Notes under the pieces: generated by a model
Told to the model about the DNA's origin: nothing
What the model saw: only the letters and a program-made list of their open reading frames with translations
The model's database searches: none
Part shown: piece by piece, positions 6,504-14,018 of the stretch
How the letters are laid out: each line of letters opens with the position of its first letter
Numbering within the stretch: the first letter of the stretch is position 1
NCBI GenBank assembly: GCA_017420625.1
Contig: JAFOIR010000391.1
Location: 1 to 21,834 of the forward strand
Direction: 5' to 3'
Source: Bacillota bacterium
GTDB lineage: Bacteria > Bacillota_A > Clostridia > Lachnospirales > Bianqueaceae
DNA length: 21,834 nucleotides
Position numbers and translations under genes: made by a program

Positions 6504-8041
6504 AGCTGTGCCCTCCTGAGTTTAACGATTTCACTGGCTAAAAGCGCCGCACGGTAATTAGTACGGCATACGATGACGCCGGCATCTTCCAGTTCCTTTT
6601 CCTGCTTTCGGATATCCTGCCAGTCGGCTGTCGTTCCAAGAACGGAAGCAATGAAAACAAGTTTTCCGCCGCGCTCTTTGGCCATTTCCGTGGCCTTACG
6701 GATATCCTGCGCCACATAGCCGCAGGGATCCGGATGACCGGGAGGAGTGAGGATAAAGTCCAGTACAATGACGGCAACGGAAGGATCCGCGGCTTCGGTC
6801 AGGATGGCCGGTTTACGGATCGAAGCGTCGATGGCAGGGTGAGGACGGCCAAGCGTATATTCTTCCTCGCCATAATCGATCGCCGTATGTTCCCGGCTCT
6901 TTTCTCCGAAGGGAAGCTTCCACTCTGGGCTTAAAGGCGCATTGGACCAGATCCCGCCGGTAGCCTCCCACATGGCACGCATACCTTCATCCAGGTAAGT
7001 ACCGCCGGTGTAAGCGCAGCGGACATATTGCTGCTCAGGAGCCATTCCCTGTACAGCTTCCTTTGCGGTTTCTTTCAGGCTTTCCAGTGATCCAAGCGAA
7101 TAATCATTGTGGATCAGTTCCAGTGCAGCAAGTGCACAGTCATCCAGGTTGCCGGCCCAGACAGAACCGGTGGATTCGATCAGCTCTTTCTCGCAGCCCA
7201 TAAAGAAAACAACTCTCGGCTTCTTCATGCGGCGGACACGGCTTAGTACTTTTTCAAGGACAGAATCAGCCGGCTTTCGGGAGATCAGGATGATATAGCG
7301 GGTTTCGGGATCGGCTTCCAGCGCATCGATCCCCATCAGCATCGTGATACCGCCGACGGCTTCTTTCAGATCATTGCCGCCCGTTCCGATGGTCTGCGAA
7401 ACACCGCTGCCTGCTTCGTGCAGGATAGCCGCCACATGCTGGATCCCGGTGCCGGAAGCACCGACGATCCCGAAAGGTCCCCGGTTGTTGATGCTGGACA
7501 GAACCAGCGCAGAGCCGTTGATGTTGGCAACGCCGCAGTCAGGTCCCATGCACAGAAGACCCTTTTCTCTGGCCAGCTCCTTCATTTCCCTTTCGTCTTC
7601 CAGGGGAACATTGTTGGAAAAGACGCAGCAGTGCAGACCTGCATTCAGCGCTTTTTTGACTTCCTCCAGCGCATATTCCCCGGGAACGGAGATCTGACAG
7701 AGATTGGCAGAGGGGTATGCTTCTTTGGCGGCCCGGCTGCTGGAATAGGTCTCCTGAACTTCCAGATCCTCTGAAGGAGCGGACTCGGCTTTCATCGTTT
7801 CGACTGCCTGATGGAAAGCATCTTCGCTTTCGCAGTCGGCTACGATGACATAATCCGCTTCCGAACACGCAGAAATCTCAGGGCTGCTTAAGCCGATTTC
7901 TGCGGTCACTTCTTTGAAAGTATCGGTCGCCATTCCGACAAAGGCTGTTCTGACTCCCGGCTGCTCATTCATAAAGGCTGTTTCAGACAGTGTTTCCAGA
8001 GAGTCGATGTACCGGTTCTTCTCGATTTTTACAAAGATCAT
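6500..8041 (-). CDS. fdrA: FdrA family protein (acyl-CoA synthetase-like, carbamoyltransferase subunit family)
   Basis: FdrA/YahF-type protein of 513 residues with a succinyl-CoA ligase alpha-like fold. Seen: an N-terminal segment resembling E. coli YahF, GPDCG at 166-170, the nucleotide-type loop GIVGASGTG at 191-199, GTGGNDLKEAVGG, and GRPHPAID in the C-terminal half. In E. coli, FdrA works with DUF1116 and DUF2877 proteins as oxamate carbamoyltransferase (AllFGH) in allantoin breakdown, giving carbamoyl phosphate. Here the C-terminal domain of E. coli FdrA is missing and encoded by the next gene. The ATG overlaps the DUF1116 stop (ATGA) and AAGGAG lies 7 bases upstream. The reaction here is uncertain; with an acyl kinase instead of a carbamate kinase next door, I infer phosphorolytic release of another acyl phosphate. 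Confidence 0.88.
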   Translation of the reverse strand: MIFVKIEKNRYIDSLETLSETAFMNEQPGVRTAFVGMATDTFKEVTAEIGLSSPEISACSEADYVIVADCESEDAFHQAVETMKAESAPSEDLEVQETYSSSRAAKEAYPSANLCQISVPGEYALEEVKKALNAGLHCCVFSNNVPLEDEREMKELAREKGLLCMGPDCGVANINGSALVLSSINNRGPFGIVGASGTGIQHVAAILHEAGSGVSQTIGTGGNDLKEAVGGITMLMGIDALEADPETRYIILISRKPADSVLEKVLSRVRRMKKPRVVFFMGCEKELIESTGSVWAGNLDDCALAALELIHNDYSLGSLESLKETAKEAVQGMAPEQQYVRCAYTGGTYLDEGMRAMWEATGGIWSNAPLSPEWKLPFGEKSREHTAIDYGEEEYTLGRPHPAIDASIRKPAILTEAADPSVAVIVLDFILTPPGHPDPCGYVAQDIRKATEMAKERGGKLVFIASVLGTTADWQDIRKQEKELEDAGVIVCRTNYRAALLASEIVKLRRAQL

Positions 8042-9303
8042 ACCTCGTCTCCTTCCAGCTTTTTCACTTCAGCCGCTACACCTACGACGGCTTTCTTAAA
8101 GACATCCATGGGCAGTTCACAGGCGCCGGCGCCGGCCTGTCCGCCGGTCTTCAGTGCAGAACCGCCGTGGCTGATGGGAAGGATCCCCAGGCCAACCACT
8201 TTTCTGATATCGACGCCCACAGGAAATCCACGGTAATCGTCCCAGGGAACCGGAGCGAAGTTGTGCTCGCCGAGAGAAACCTGACGGGCTTTTTCCGTAC
8301 GGTCTTTGGCATCCTTGAAGGTGCCTCCGGTCATACGCAGATAGGCAGGACCGGCGATGGCACTCATACCGCCCAGTCCCCACACCTCGGTGACACAGCT
8401 GTCGCCCAGGTAGCCAAGCAGATCTTTCTCCGTGGTGGTCGGCTTAAGGAAAATACCGGAGATCAAAGGAGCAGGGGTGGTATACCACTGATTGCCGGTA
8501 GCGGCCACCTGGATCCCGAATTCGATCCCGTTGCCGCCCATACCGGCCATGACGGTAGAATAAGGAACTTTCTTCACTTCAGACATGATGGCCTCGACAC
8601 CGGCCATCATGACATGCAGGAAGAAACGATCGTTGGCGACGATTTCCTTAATGACTCTATCTCTGGCCGGATGATCGACATCCAGCAGGAAAGGAACCAG
8701 TTCCAGTGCCAGCGCCATGGAGGCAGCCGGCTGACGGTTATGATTCTCATCCCCCATGCCGGCAGTACGGGAGAGGACCCGCACCAGATCGATACCGCCA
8801 GAGGCTCTCACAGCCTGCCCGAGGACTGCAGCGTAGTCGCCGCGGATAAAGCTGAGGTTTTCTTCTACATCGTCACCGTAGATGCCCCAGCGCAGGACCC
8901 GGGGATTGGATCCCGGATGAGGAACGCAGTATCCTTTGCCGCCGGAAGTTTTATCTTCTACAACAAAGACAGGCATGCTGGCGGACATGACGCTGGAAGC
9001 AGCGTTGCCGCAGTTGTAGTCCTGAGAAGGAGCGATCCGGATCTTTCCGCTTAAAACCATTTCCCAGGCTTCTTCCATATTTTTGGCAAGACCATCATGA
9101 CAGGCAGCACCGCATACGGACGTCTTCAGGGGAATGGGAAGATCCTCCGGACGGATGGGCGGTCCGGGAATCAGGATCAGATTTTTTTCCATTCCCGGCA
9201 CCACTTCGAGTGCGGGTCTGACATCGGTCCAGACAGGGCGTGCTTTCGTCATGATCTCGATAACCCGCTGATTGGCAGCGGCGACTTTTTCAGGGACCGT
9301 CAT
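8038..9303 (-). CDS. DUF1116 family protein (YlbE/YahG-like)
   Basis: The 421-residue protein matches DUF1116, the partner of FdrA in the E. coli allFGH and yahFG clusters (E. coli YlbE is about the same length). Seen: N-terminal ANQRVIEIMTKARPVWTDVRPA, the GPPI motif, SASMPVFVVE, GYCVPHPGSNPRVLRWG, and GMGDENHNRQPAAS, corresponding to the GDE-H-RN motif of YlbE. The frame is open upstream to 9396, but I chose the ATG at 9303. It has AAGGAGG about 9 bases upstream, gives the family N terminus, and overlaps the preceding stop by one base (TAATG). The downstream fdrA start overlaps its stop (ATGA). It is probably a catalytic or structural subunit with FdrA; the substrate is unknown. Confidence 0.88.
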   Translation of the reverse strand: MTVPEKVAAANQRVIEIMTKARPVWTDVRPALEVVPGMEKNLILIPGPPIRPEDLPIPLKTSVCGAACHDGLAKNMEEAWEMVLSGKIRIAPSQDYNCGNAASSVMSASMPVFVVEDKTSGGKGYCVPHPGSNPRVLRWGIYGDDVEENLSFIRGDYAAVLGQAVRASGGIDLVRVLSRTAGMGDENHNRQPAASMALALELVPFLLDVDHPARDRVIKEIVANDRFFLHVMMAGVEAIMSEVKKVPYSTVMAGMGGNGIEFGIQVAATGNQWYTTPAPLISGIFLKPTTTEKDLLGYLGDSCVTEVWGLGGMSAIAGPAYLRMTGGTFKDAKDRTEKARQVSLGEHNFAPVPWDDYRGFPVGVDIRKVVGLGILPISHGGSALKTGGQAGAGACELPMDVFKKAVVGVAAEVKKLEGDEV

Positions 9304-11267
9304 TACTTTTCCTCCTTGATGACAATACAGGCATGAGCATTCAGTGTGGGGATCGTGATCGTCAGACGATGATCTTCCAGTTTCCAGCTGACACATCCGG
9401 GAACATCCAGGTTTTCTGCCGTGACATGATCATAGGGACAGGGGATGGTGATGCTCTGATTCGATAAAACAGCAGGATCGAAATAGCTGTTGCCAAAGTG
9501 ACCGGTGCCGTTGACGAAATGGATCAGTTCGGTATCCCCCTTACAGCCGCGGGTCACTTCCACCATCGGACTAAGGTCCTCGCCTGCAGGCTGAATAGAG
9601 CACAGGTTTTTCAGTACATCGCGGACGAAGAGCAGGAAGGCTTCATGACCATCCAGGTAGTAGTTGGTAGCGGGATGCCAGGGCATTGTCAGACCAAAGC
9701 CTTCACCAAAGGCATAACGGGTAACACAGGGAAGCTGTGTCGGATCATCGAGGGGATAGCAAAGCTCCGGCGGACCAAAGCGTTCCGGTTTGCAGAAGGC
9801 ACCGTACTTTTCTGTTCCTTCCGCATAGCTGGCAGGAATATAGTCCTGACCGGTGATCATATACTCGCGGTCGGCAAACGCAGGGAACAATTCTGTTTCT
9901 GCATCTGAAAAACGGAACATAGCGCCGAAAGCATTCTTGTCCGGTTTTTCAAAAGCTTCTATACCGCAGCAGGCCAGCGGGACGCTCATGCCGCTGGTAA
10001 GGACGATGCCGCCCTGTTTTACATAGGCATTGACCTTGTCCTGAAGAGGCTGGGGAAGACGGGTCTTCTCGGGCAGGATGACCGCTTTATATTTCGTCAG
10101 ATCTTTTCTGCCGAGTCCGCCCATCAGGGTCTCATCGAAGAAGAAATGATTCTCCGTCAACAGACGGATCCAGCCGCGTTCTTCCTTATTCGGAATAATG
10201 TAGGAATCACGAACGAGCAGGATATCACTAAGACTTTTTACACCGTACATCAGATCTTCGTGATCTTTCGCATAAGCAAAGATCCGTTTGACACGTGGGA
10301 AAGTCGTTTGATCGGCCTTATCATACAGACGGCCTATTACGTAGTAGTCGATCCCGCCGAAGTTGGCGAGAGTCTGCCAGAGTCTGAGTTCCTGGAGCGC
10401 TCCGCTGCAGGAGGTGTGGCGATAGGCAAATCCCATGAAATCTACATTGGCAACCGTGGCTTCCAAGTCCATGCCGCGCATGGCACGTGCAGCGGAAGCT
10501 GCCTGATATTGCCAGTAGGGAAGTTCCGAAGCAAAATCAGCGTGAGCCTCTTGGCGGGAATAGTCGATCGAGCAGTAGGCAAGCTCCGGATTGATCTGGC
10601 GAAGCAGGGCGGTGATCCTTTTCTTTTGAGCGGAGGCAACTTCCTGCTGCCATCCGAAATAGATCATGCTCGCCTTGTCCCGGGGACGAAGTTCAACCGG
10701 AATGTCCATCTGATATTTGTTTCTGAAAGCGGTGCGGCAGGCCTCACACTGACACGGGCCGTGCCGCTTCATGCTGTAGTCGACGATATATCCGGTGGCT
10801 GTTCCCATATTGCAGTAGATGCCGTCAAATGGGATCATCCGGAAGAGTTCCTTGAGGATCTCATCCATGTAGCCGCCCTGATAGCCGCCCAGAAGACAGG
10901 TCTGCACAAAACCGTTGTAATTTAGCTCGGTGCCGTCCGCATGACGGTAAGCCCAGTCAGGATGACGTTCAAACACAGAAAAAGCGATCTTCGAAAAATC
11001 CGTACGAGCGATCACCTTGATGCCGTTTTCGTGACACCTCTCTACCAGATGCTTCAGATCAAAATCCTGGATGAAAGGGCTCTTTGTATGGTCTTCCAGT
11101 TCAGACGGATAACTGGCCAGAAGACCGGCAGCGTTCAGCATGACCACGTTGCAGGAGAAAGAACGCAGTTCTTCAAGGAAGCGGTCTTCATCAAAGTTTA
11201 CGGTGTCGATCTGCCGGAAGTTGGGCTGGATCACACGCCAGGGATATTGATTCCACCAATTTGCCAT
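9303..11267 (-). CDS. putative glycosidase with GHL6-like domain (hypothetical glycosyl hydrolase 6)
   Basis: Large protein of 654 residues. The N-terminal part looks like a TIM-barrel glycosidase of the GHL6 / alpha-amylase-like type. It has NVVMLNAAGLLASYPS, GIKVIARTDFSK, HPDWAYRHADG and FDGIYCNMGTATGY, and a CQCEAC cluster (Cys172, 174, 177) like the zinc cysteines of GH42-type enzymes. The middle resembles a beta-galactosidase trimerisation (Rossmann/amidotransferase-like) domain (KAVILPEKTRLPQPLQDKV, then GGIVLTSG). The frame runs to 11405, but the ATG at 11267 has AAAGGAG 7 bases upstream, so the longer start is rejected. There is no signal peptide, so it acts in the cytoplasm. It is the first gene of the operon and overlaps the DUF1116 gene by one base, which suggests it produces their substrate. 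Specificity is unknown. Confidence 0.75.
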   Translation of the reverse strand: MANWWNQYPWRVIQPNFRQIDTVNFDEDRFLEELRSFSCNVVMLNAAGLLASYPSELEDHTKSPFIQDFDLKHLVERCHENGIKVIARTDFSKIAFSVFERHPDWAYRHADGTELNYNGFVQTCLLGGYQGGYMDEILKELFRMIPFDGIYCNMGTATGYIVDYSMKRHGPCQCEACRTAFRNKYQMDIPVELRPRDKASMIYFGWQQEVASAQKKRITALLRQINPELAYCSIDYSRQEAHADFASELPYWQYQAASAARAMRGMDLEATVANVDFMGFAYRHTSCSGALQELRLWQTLANFGGIDYYVIGRLYDKADQTTFPRVKRIFAYAKDHEDLMYGVKSLSDILLVRDSYIIPNKEERGWIRLLTENHFFFDETLMGGLGRKDLTKYKAVILPEKTRLPQPLQDKVNAYVKQGGIVLTSGMSVPLACCGIEAFEKPDKNAFGAMFRFSDAETELFPAFADREYMITGQDYIPASYAEGTEKYGAFCKPERFGPPELCYPLDDPTQLPCVTRYAFGEGFGLTMPWHPATNYYLDGHEAFLLFVRDVLKNLCSIQPAGEDLSPMVEVTRGCKGDTELIHFVNGTGHFGNSYFDPAVLSNQSITIPCPYDHVTAENLDVPGCVSWKLEDHRLTITIPTLNAHACIVIKEEK

Positions 11268-11311
11268 CGGATACTCCTTTCCTATATAAAAACAGAAGGT
11301 TGATTGCTTAT

Positions 11312-11341
11312 ATTTTATCGGAGGAAAAGCATTGCCGTAAA
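11312..11341 (-). promoter_or_regulatory. possible activated promoter of the GHL6-fdrA operon
   Basis: On the minus strand TTTACG (11336-11341) and TAAAAT (11312-11317) are 18 bases apart, 45 bases before the ATG at 11267. The -35 overlaps the end of the operator at 11340-11357 by 2 bases, the same geometry as at the symporter promoter near 5050. Consensus matching by eye. Confidence 0.4.
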
Positions 11342-11377
11342 TCTTCATATTTGATACATTGTCGGAATATTTGATTT
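11340..11377 (+). promoter_or_regulatory. tandem operator upstream of the GHL6-fdrA operon
   Basis: The site at 11360-11377 (TGTCGGAATATTTGATTT) matches the 5071-5088 site at 15 of 18 positions. A weaker copy (11 of 18) at 11340-11357 contains the same ATATTTGAT core, 20 bases away start to start. It is a likely binding site for the AraC regulator at 1968-3182. Confidence 0.5.
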
Positions 11378-11386
11378 TGTGCAAAT

Positions 11387-11415
11387 AAAAAAAGACCTCG
11401 GTCATTTTTCCGAGG
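11387..11415 (-). terminator. minus-strand intrinsic terminator
   Basis: The CCTCGG/CCGAGG stem (11396-11401 and 11410-11415, 8-base loop) is followed on the minus strand by TC and then seven Ts. It has no T run on the plus strand. It lies upstream of the GHL6 operon promoter. It probably stops minus-strand read-through coming from the AraC gene at 12624-13835 across the dehydrogenase gene. Confidence 0.7.
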
Positions 11416-11516
11416 ATAGTTTAAAATCAGAACAGAAAAGCAAATATGAGAATCGTCAAATCCGAGTCATCATGAGATAATAAACGTAAGATAATTTAGT
11501 ATAGGGAGGACAGGCT

Positions 11517-12623
11517 ATGCCGAAAATCAACAAAGTTGTGACGACCGTATGGTATAACAAACAGAACATGCATGACCTAAGGCGTGTATTTCCACAATCT
11601 GACTTTGTCTATGTGGATTTCTACGATAAGGAGCGGCTGGCGGAAGAAGTGAAAGACGCCGACGTTGCGATCATCATGGGAGATGTGGACCCCTGCCTTC
11701 TGGGAGAAAATACACTGAAATGGATCCAGTGCGATCATGCCGGGCTGAACGGTTCTGCCCGTCCCGAGGTGTTCGCAAGGGGAATCCCGGTTACCGGCGC
11801 AGCCGGAAGAAGTGCCCCGGTACTGGCTGAACACGCCATCTACTTTATGATGCACAGCTGCTATCATACGAGACAGCTCCTTCAGAGCCAGGACAAATGT
11901 CAGTGGGGCGTAGAAGGATCTGAAGAATGGCGCGGCCTCTTCGGACGGACTGCCGGCATCATCGGCCTGGGCAATAACGGAAGACAGCTCGCTTCCAGAC
12001 TGCACGCCCTGGGGATGAGGCTCATCACCTATGACCGGTTCTACAATGAGAATCTTGGATATATCGACCGTCAGCTTGTCAGCAGCAACGGTGACAGTCT
12101 GGACCCCCTGCTGGAAGAATCCGACTTCATTATATTAATGATCGCGCTCACCGATGAGACCTTCCATATGATCAACAAGGAGACTCTCAGCAAGGTGAAG
12201 AAGGGCGCATTCCTCGTGAATATGGCCCGGGGCGGCGTCGTCTCGACCGAAGACATGATCGAAGCACTGAATGACGGAACATTGTCCGGCGCCGGCCTGG
12301 ATGTATTTGAAGAGCAGCCGCTGTCTGCGGATTCTCCTCTCTGGCATATGCCGACTGTTTATATCACGCCCCATATGACCCCGCAGGTACCGGATCGTCA
12401 GGCTGCCACGATCGCCATTATCCGGGAGAATGCCCGCCGGTTTGAAGCCGGAGAGCCCCTTCTTAATCTGATGCGTCCTTCGGATGCGGTGACTGACGGC
12501 AAAGCCGAAGGCGGCTGGGCCAGAATGATGAATTCCGGATATACCAAAGAACAGATCGCAAAGATGCCGCTGGAAAGATACCTGGGCAAGAGGGGCTGGA
12601 CAGATCCCTCGGAATGGATGTAA
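11517..12623 (+). CDS. D-isomer-specific 2-hydroxyacid dehydrogenase family protein
   Basis: NAD(P)-dependent oxidoreductase interconverting a 2-oxo acid and a D-2-hydroxy acid, cytoplasmic, 368 residues. Seen: Rossmann loop GIIGLGNNG at 147-155 with Asp173 (TYDR) after the second strand, which favours NAD; substrate Arg238 in NMARGG; and catalytic His286 in ITPHMT. The position of the usual catalytic Glu, before the Pro of DVFxxEP, is Gln267 here (DVFEEQP). The C terminus has about 50 extra residues (YTKEQIAKMPLERYLGKRGW). The ATG at 11517 has GGGAGGA 6 bases upstream. A possible -10 (GATAAT, 11476-11481) has only a weak -35. The gene abuts the convergent AraC gene with no bases between and no terminator. 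Together with garR it suggests hydroxy- or oxo-acid metabolism; the substrate is not evident. Confidence 0.88.
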   Translation: MPKINKVVTTVWYNKQNMHDLRRVFPQSDFVYVDFYDKERLAEEVKDADVAIIMGDVDPCLLGENTLKWIQCDHAGLNGSARPEVFARGIPVTGAAGRSAPVLAEHAIYFMMHSCYHTRQLLQSQDKCQWGVEGSEEWRGLFGRTAGIIGLGNNGRQLASRLHALGMRLITYDRFYNENLGYIDRQLVSSNGDSLDPLLEESDFIILMIALTDETFHMINKETLSKVKKGAFLVNMARGGVVSTEDMIEALNDGTLSGAGLDVFEEQPLSADSPLWHMPTVYITPHMTPQVPDRQAATIAIIRENARRFEAGEPLLNLMRPSDAVTDGKAEGGWARMMNSGYTKEQIAKMPLERYLGKRGWTDPSEWM

Positions 12624-13835
12624 CTATTGATAGTTCTCTTTCCGGTATTGCTGCGGCAGCTGTCCGGTGATCTCCTGAAAAACACGGGCGAAGTGGCTGG
12701 AAGCACTGAAGCGGAGAAGTTCCGAGATCTTCCGGATACTCATCTCTGTGGATGAAAGCAGCAGTTTTGCCCGTTCCACACGGACGGTCCTGATATAATC
12801 CCGTATGTTGATACCGGTTTCTTCCTTAAACTTACGGGACAGGTGGTATTCCGAATAATTAACCTGTTTCGCCAGGTTTTCCAGTGACAGATCTCTGTCC
12901 GGATGAGTCTCGATATAAGCTTTGCAACTCTGGATCTGCCGTGACAGACGGGGATCCGTCTGCTGGGAGTGGACACGCCGGATAAAATCCTCATACATCG
13001 TATGGTTGACCGTACGCACATCTGCGATCGTTCTGCACTCGGTCAGACTCTGAATGTAGCTGTCACCCACTGTGTAGGCTGTATCCGGCTCAAGGCCGCC
13101 ATCGATAGCGGCCCGTGTGCAGAGAGCTGTGAAATTGCTGCTGGAAAGGATTGCCCGTTTGACCGGGTCGTTCGTTGATATCCGGACGCCGCTCGAGAGC
13201 TGTCCGGCCTTTTCCATTGCACTGCGATAATTGAGATTCCCTTCGCGGATCATCTGGAGGAGCATCTGTTCAGCCTGATAGGTTTTATGACGGCTGCGGC
13301 GAGGCGCTTGTTTCTTTCCGGGCGTCTGCACGATCTGGCTCTGAAAGCGCAGATCGCTTCGGCTGAGTTTTTCGCCCGTGACGATCGCATGCAGCATGAC
13401 AGCATACTGAAAAAATAAAACGGAAGAAATGACGGGGATATTCTGTACGGCCTGAACAAAGATCGGCCGCCAGGCCGGATCGATATGGTATCGGTGGATC
13501 GCATCCGAAAGCAGTTCATTGCTGACTTCATCGTGAAACACCGGACCGATCACACAGCACTGGCTTAGTTCATCTTCTTCCCATTCATATACGACAGCCC
13601 AGAGAATACCCAGCTCAGCACCGATGATCAGAGGCGTCCGCTCCGTCCGACCTTCCTTCAGCATATAGGAAAGACCGCCGACGTGTTCAAAAATTCGATG
13701 ATAGACATGCTGCGGGCAGTTTGTCGTCTTCAGCATTCCATCGGGTGAATACAGCCAGCAGTATACGCTGGGACTGCAGAGCAGCGCTTCCGTAAAGGAA
13801 GTCAGTTTTCCGAAATCCTGGCTTTGTTCGTCCAT
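12624..13835 (-). CDS. AraC family transcriptional regulator (second copy)
   Basis: About 403 residues, a paralogue of the regulator at 1968-3182 along its whole length: same N-terminal sensor-like region with the TTNCP motif, IGPV, PAWRPIFVQAVQNIPVIS and TGEKLS, then the C-terminal AraC domain with two helix-turn-helices (SLENLAKQVNYSEYHLSRKF and SIRKISELLRFSASSHFARV). I chose the ATG at 13835, 10 bases after AAAGGAG. A TTG at 13841, 4 bases after the same site, would add two residues and cannot be excluded. It is divergent from the second GPH symporter across a gap full of GCAA/TTGC repeats, so it probably controls the symporter-GH2-GH43-GH3 operon and itself. It ends directly against the dehydrogenase gene. 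Confidence 0.9.
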   Translation of the reverse strand: MDEQSQDFGKLTSFTEALLCSPSVYCWLYSPDGMLKTTNCPQHVYHRIFEHVGGLSYMLKEGRTERTPLIIGAELGILWAVVYEWEEDELSQCCVIGPVFHDEVSNELLSDAIHRYHIDPAWRPIFVQAVQNIPVISSVLFFQYAVMLHAIVTGEKLSRSDLRFQSQIVQTPGKKQAPRRSRHKTYQAEQMLLQMIREGNLNYRSAMEKAGQLSSGVRISTNDPVKRAILSSSNFTALCTRAAIDGGLEPDTAYTVGDSYIQSLTECRTIADVRTVNHTMYEDFIRRVHSQQTDPRLSRQIQSCKAYIETHPDRDLSLENLAKQVNYSEYHLSRKFKEETGINIRDYIRTVRVERAKLLLSSTEMSIRKISELLRFSASSHFARVFQEITGQLPQQYRKENYQ

Positions 13836-13860
13836 ATTCAAAGCTCTCCTTTCTAAGAGA

Positions 13861-13889
13861 ATTATAGTATATTATTGCTTTTTAAGCAA
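13861..13889 (-). promoter_or_regulatory. probable promoter of the second AraC gene
   Basis: On the minus strand TTGCTT (13884-13889) and a perfect TATAAT (13861-13866) are exactly 17 bases apart. The -35 is one arm of the TTGCTT-TTT-AAGCAA palindrome (13875-13889), so binding there could repress the gene. Confidence 0.55.
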
Positions 13890-13947
13890 CATAATTGCGC
13901 AAATTCAAAGTAGAGCAATTATATTGTCTGATACGCAACAACATTGC
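13875..13947. promoter_or_regulatory. operator cluster, GCAA-N5-TTGC repeats
   Basis: Three copies of a GCAA-N5-TTG[C/T] dyad: 13886-13898 (GCAACATAATTGC), 13915-13927 (GCAATTATATTGT) and 13935-13947 (GCAACAACATTGC). Copies two and three are 20 bases apart. There are two further palindromes, TTGCTTTTTAAGCAA (13875-13889) and TTGCGCAA (13895-13902). The last copy abuts the -35 of the symporter promoter. It differs from the motif near the other AraC gene, so the two paralogous regulators probably have diverged specificity. Confidence 0.6.
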
Positions 13948-13976
13948 TTTACAGAGCTGTTTTCTTTGGCTATAGT
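13948..13976 (+). promoter_or_regulatory. probable promoter of the second GPH-glycosidase operon
   Basis: TTTACA (13948-13953) and TATAGT (13971-13976) are separated by 17 bases, 42 bases before the symporter ATG. The operator copy at 13935-13947 directly adjoins the -35, which is the expected place for an activator. Confidence 0.6.
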
Positions 13977-14018
13977 GAAGTCAATAAACTTCGGAAATTC
14001 TTCTAAGGAGGTAATGCC

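Noticed and set aside
7990..9054. 354-codon plus-strand frame opposite DUF1116/fdrA
   Set aside because: Lies entirely opposite coupled genes with family matches; low-complexity His/Gly-rich translation and no ribosome site.
9304..9396. 31-residue N-terminal extension of the DUF1116 protein
   Set aside because: Cys/His-rich, unlike the family start; the ATG at 9303 has the ribosome site and the one-base overlap.
11268..11405. 46-residue N-terminal extension of the GHL6-like protein
   Set aside because: It would run through the putative promoter and operator and start inside the minus-strand terminator hairpin; the ATG at 11267 has a good ribosome site.
11268..11516. Riboswitch or attenuator leader before the GHL6 operon
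   Set aside because: A terminator hairpin is present, but I see no alternative antiterminator pairing or known riboswitch core, and the likely promoter lies downstream of it.
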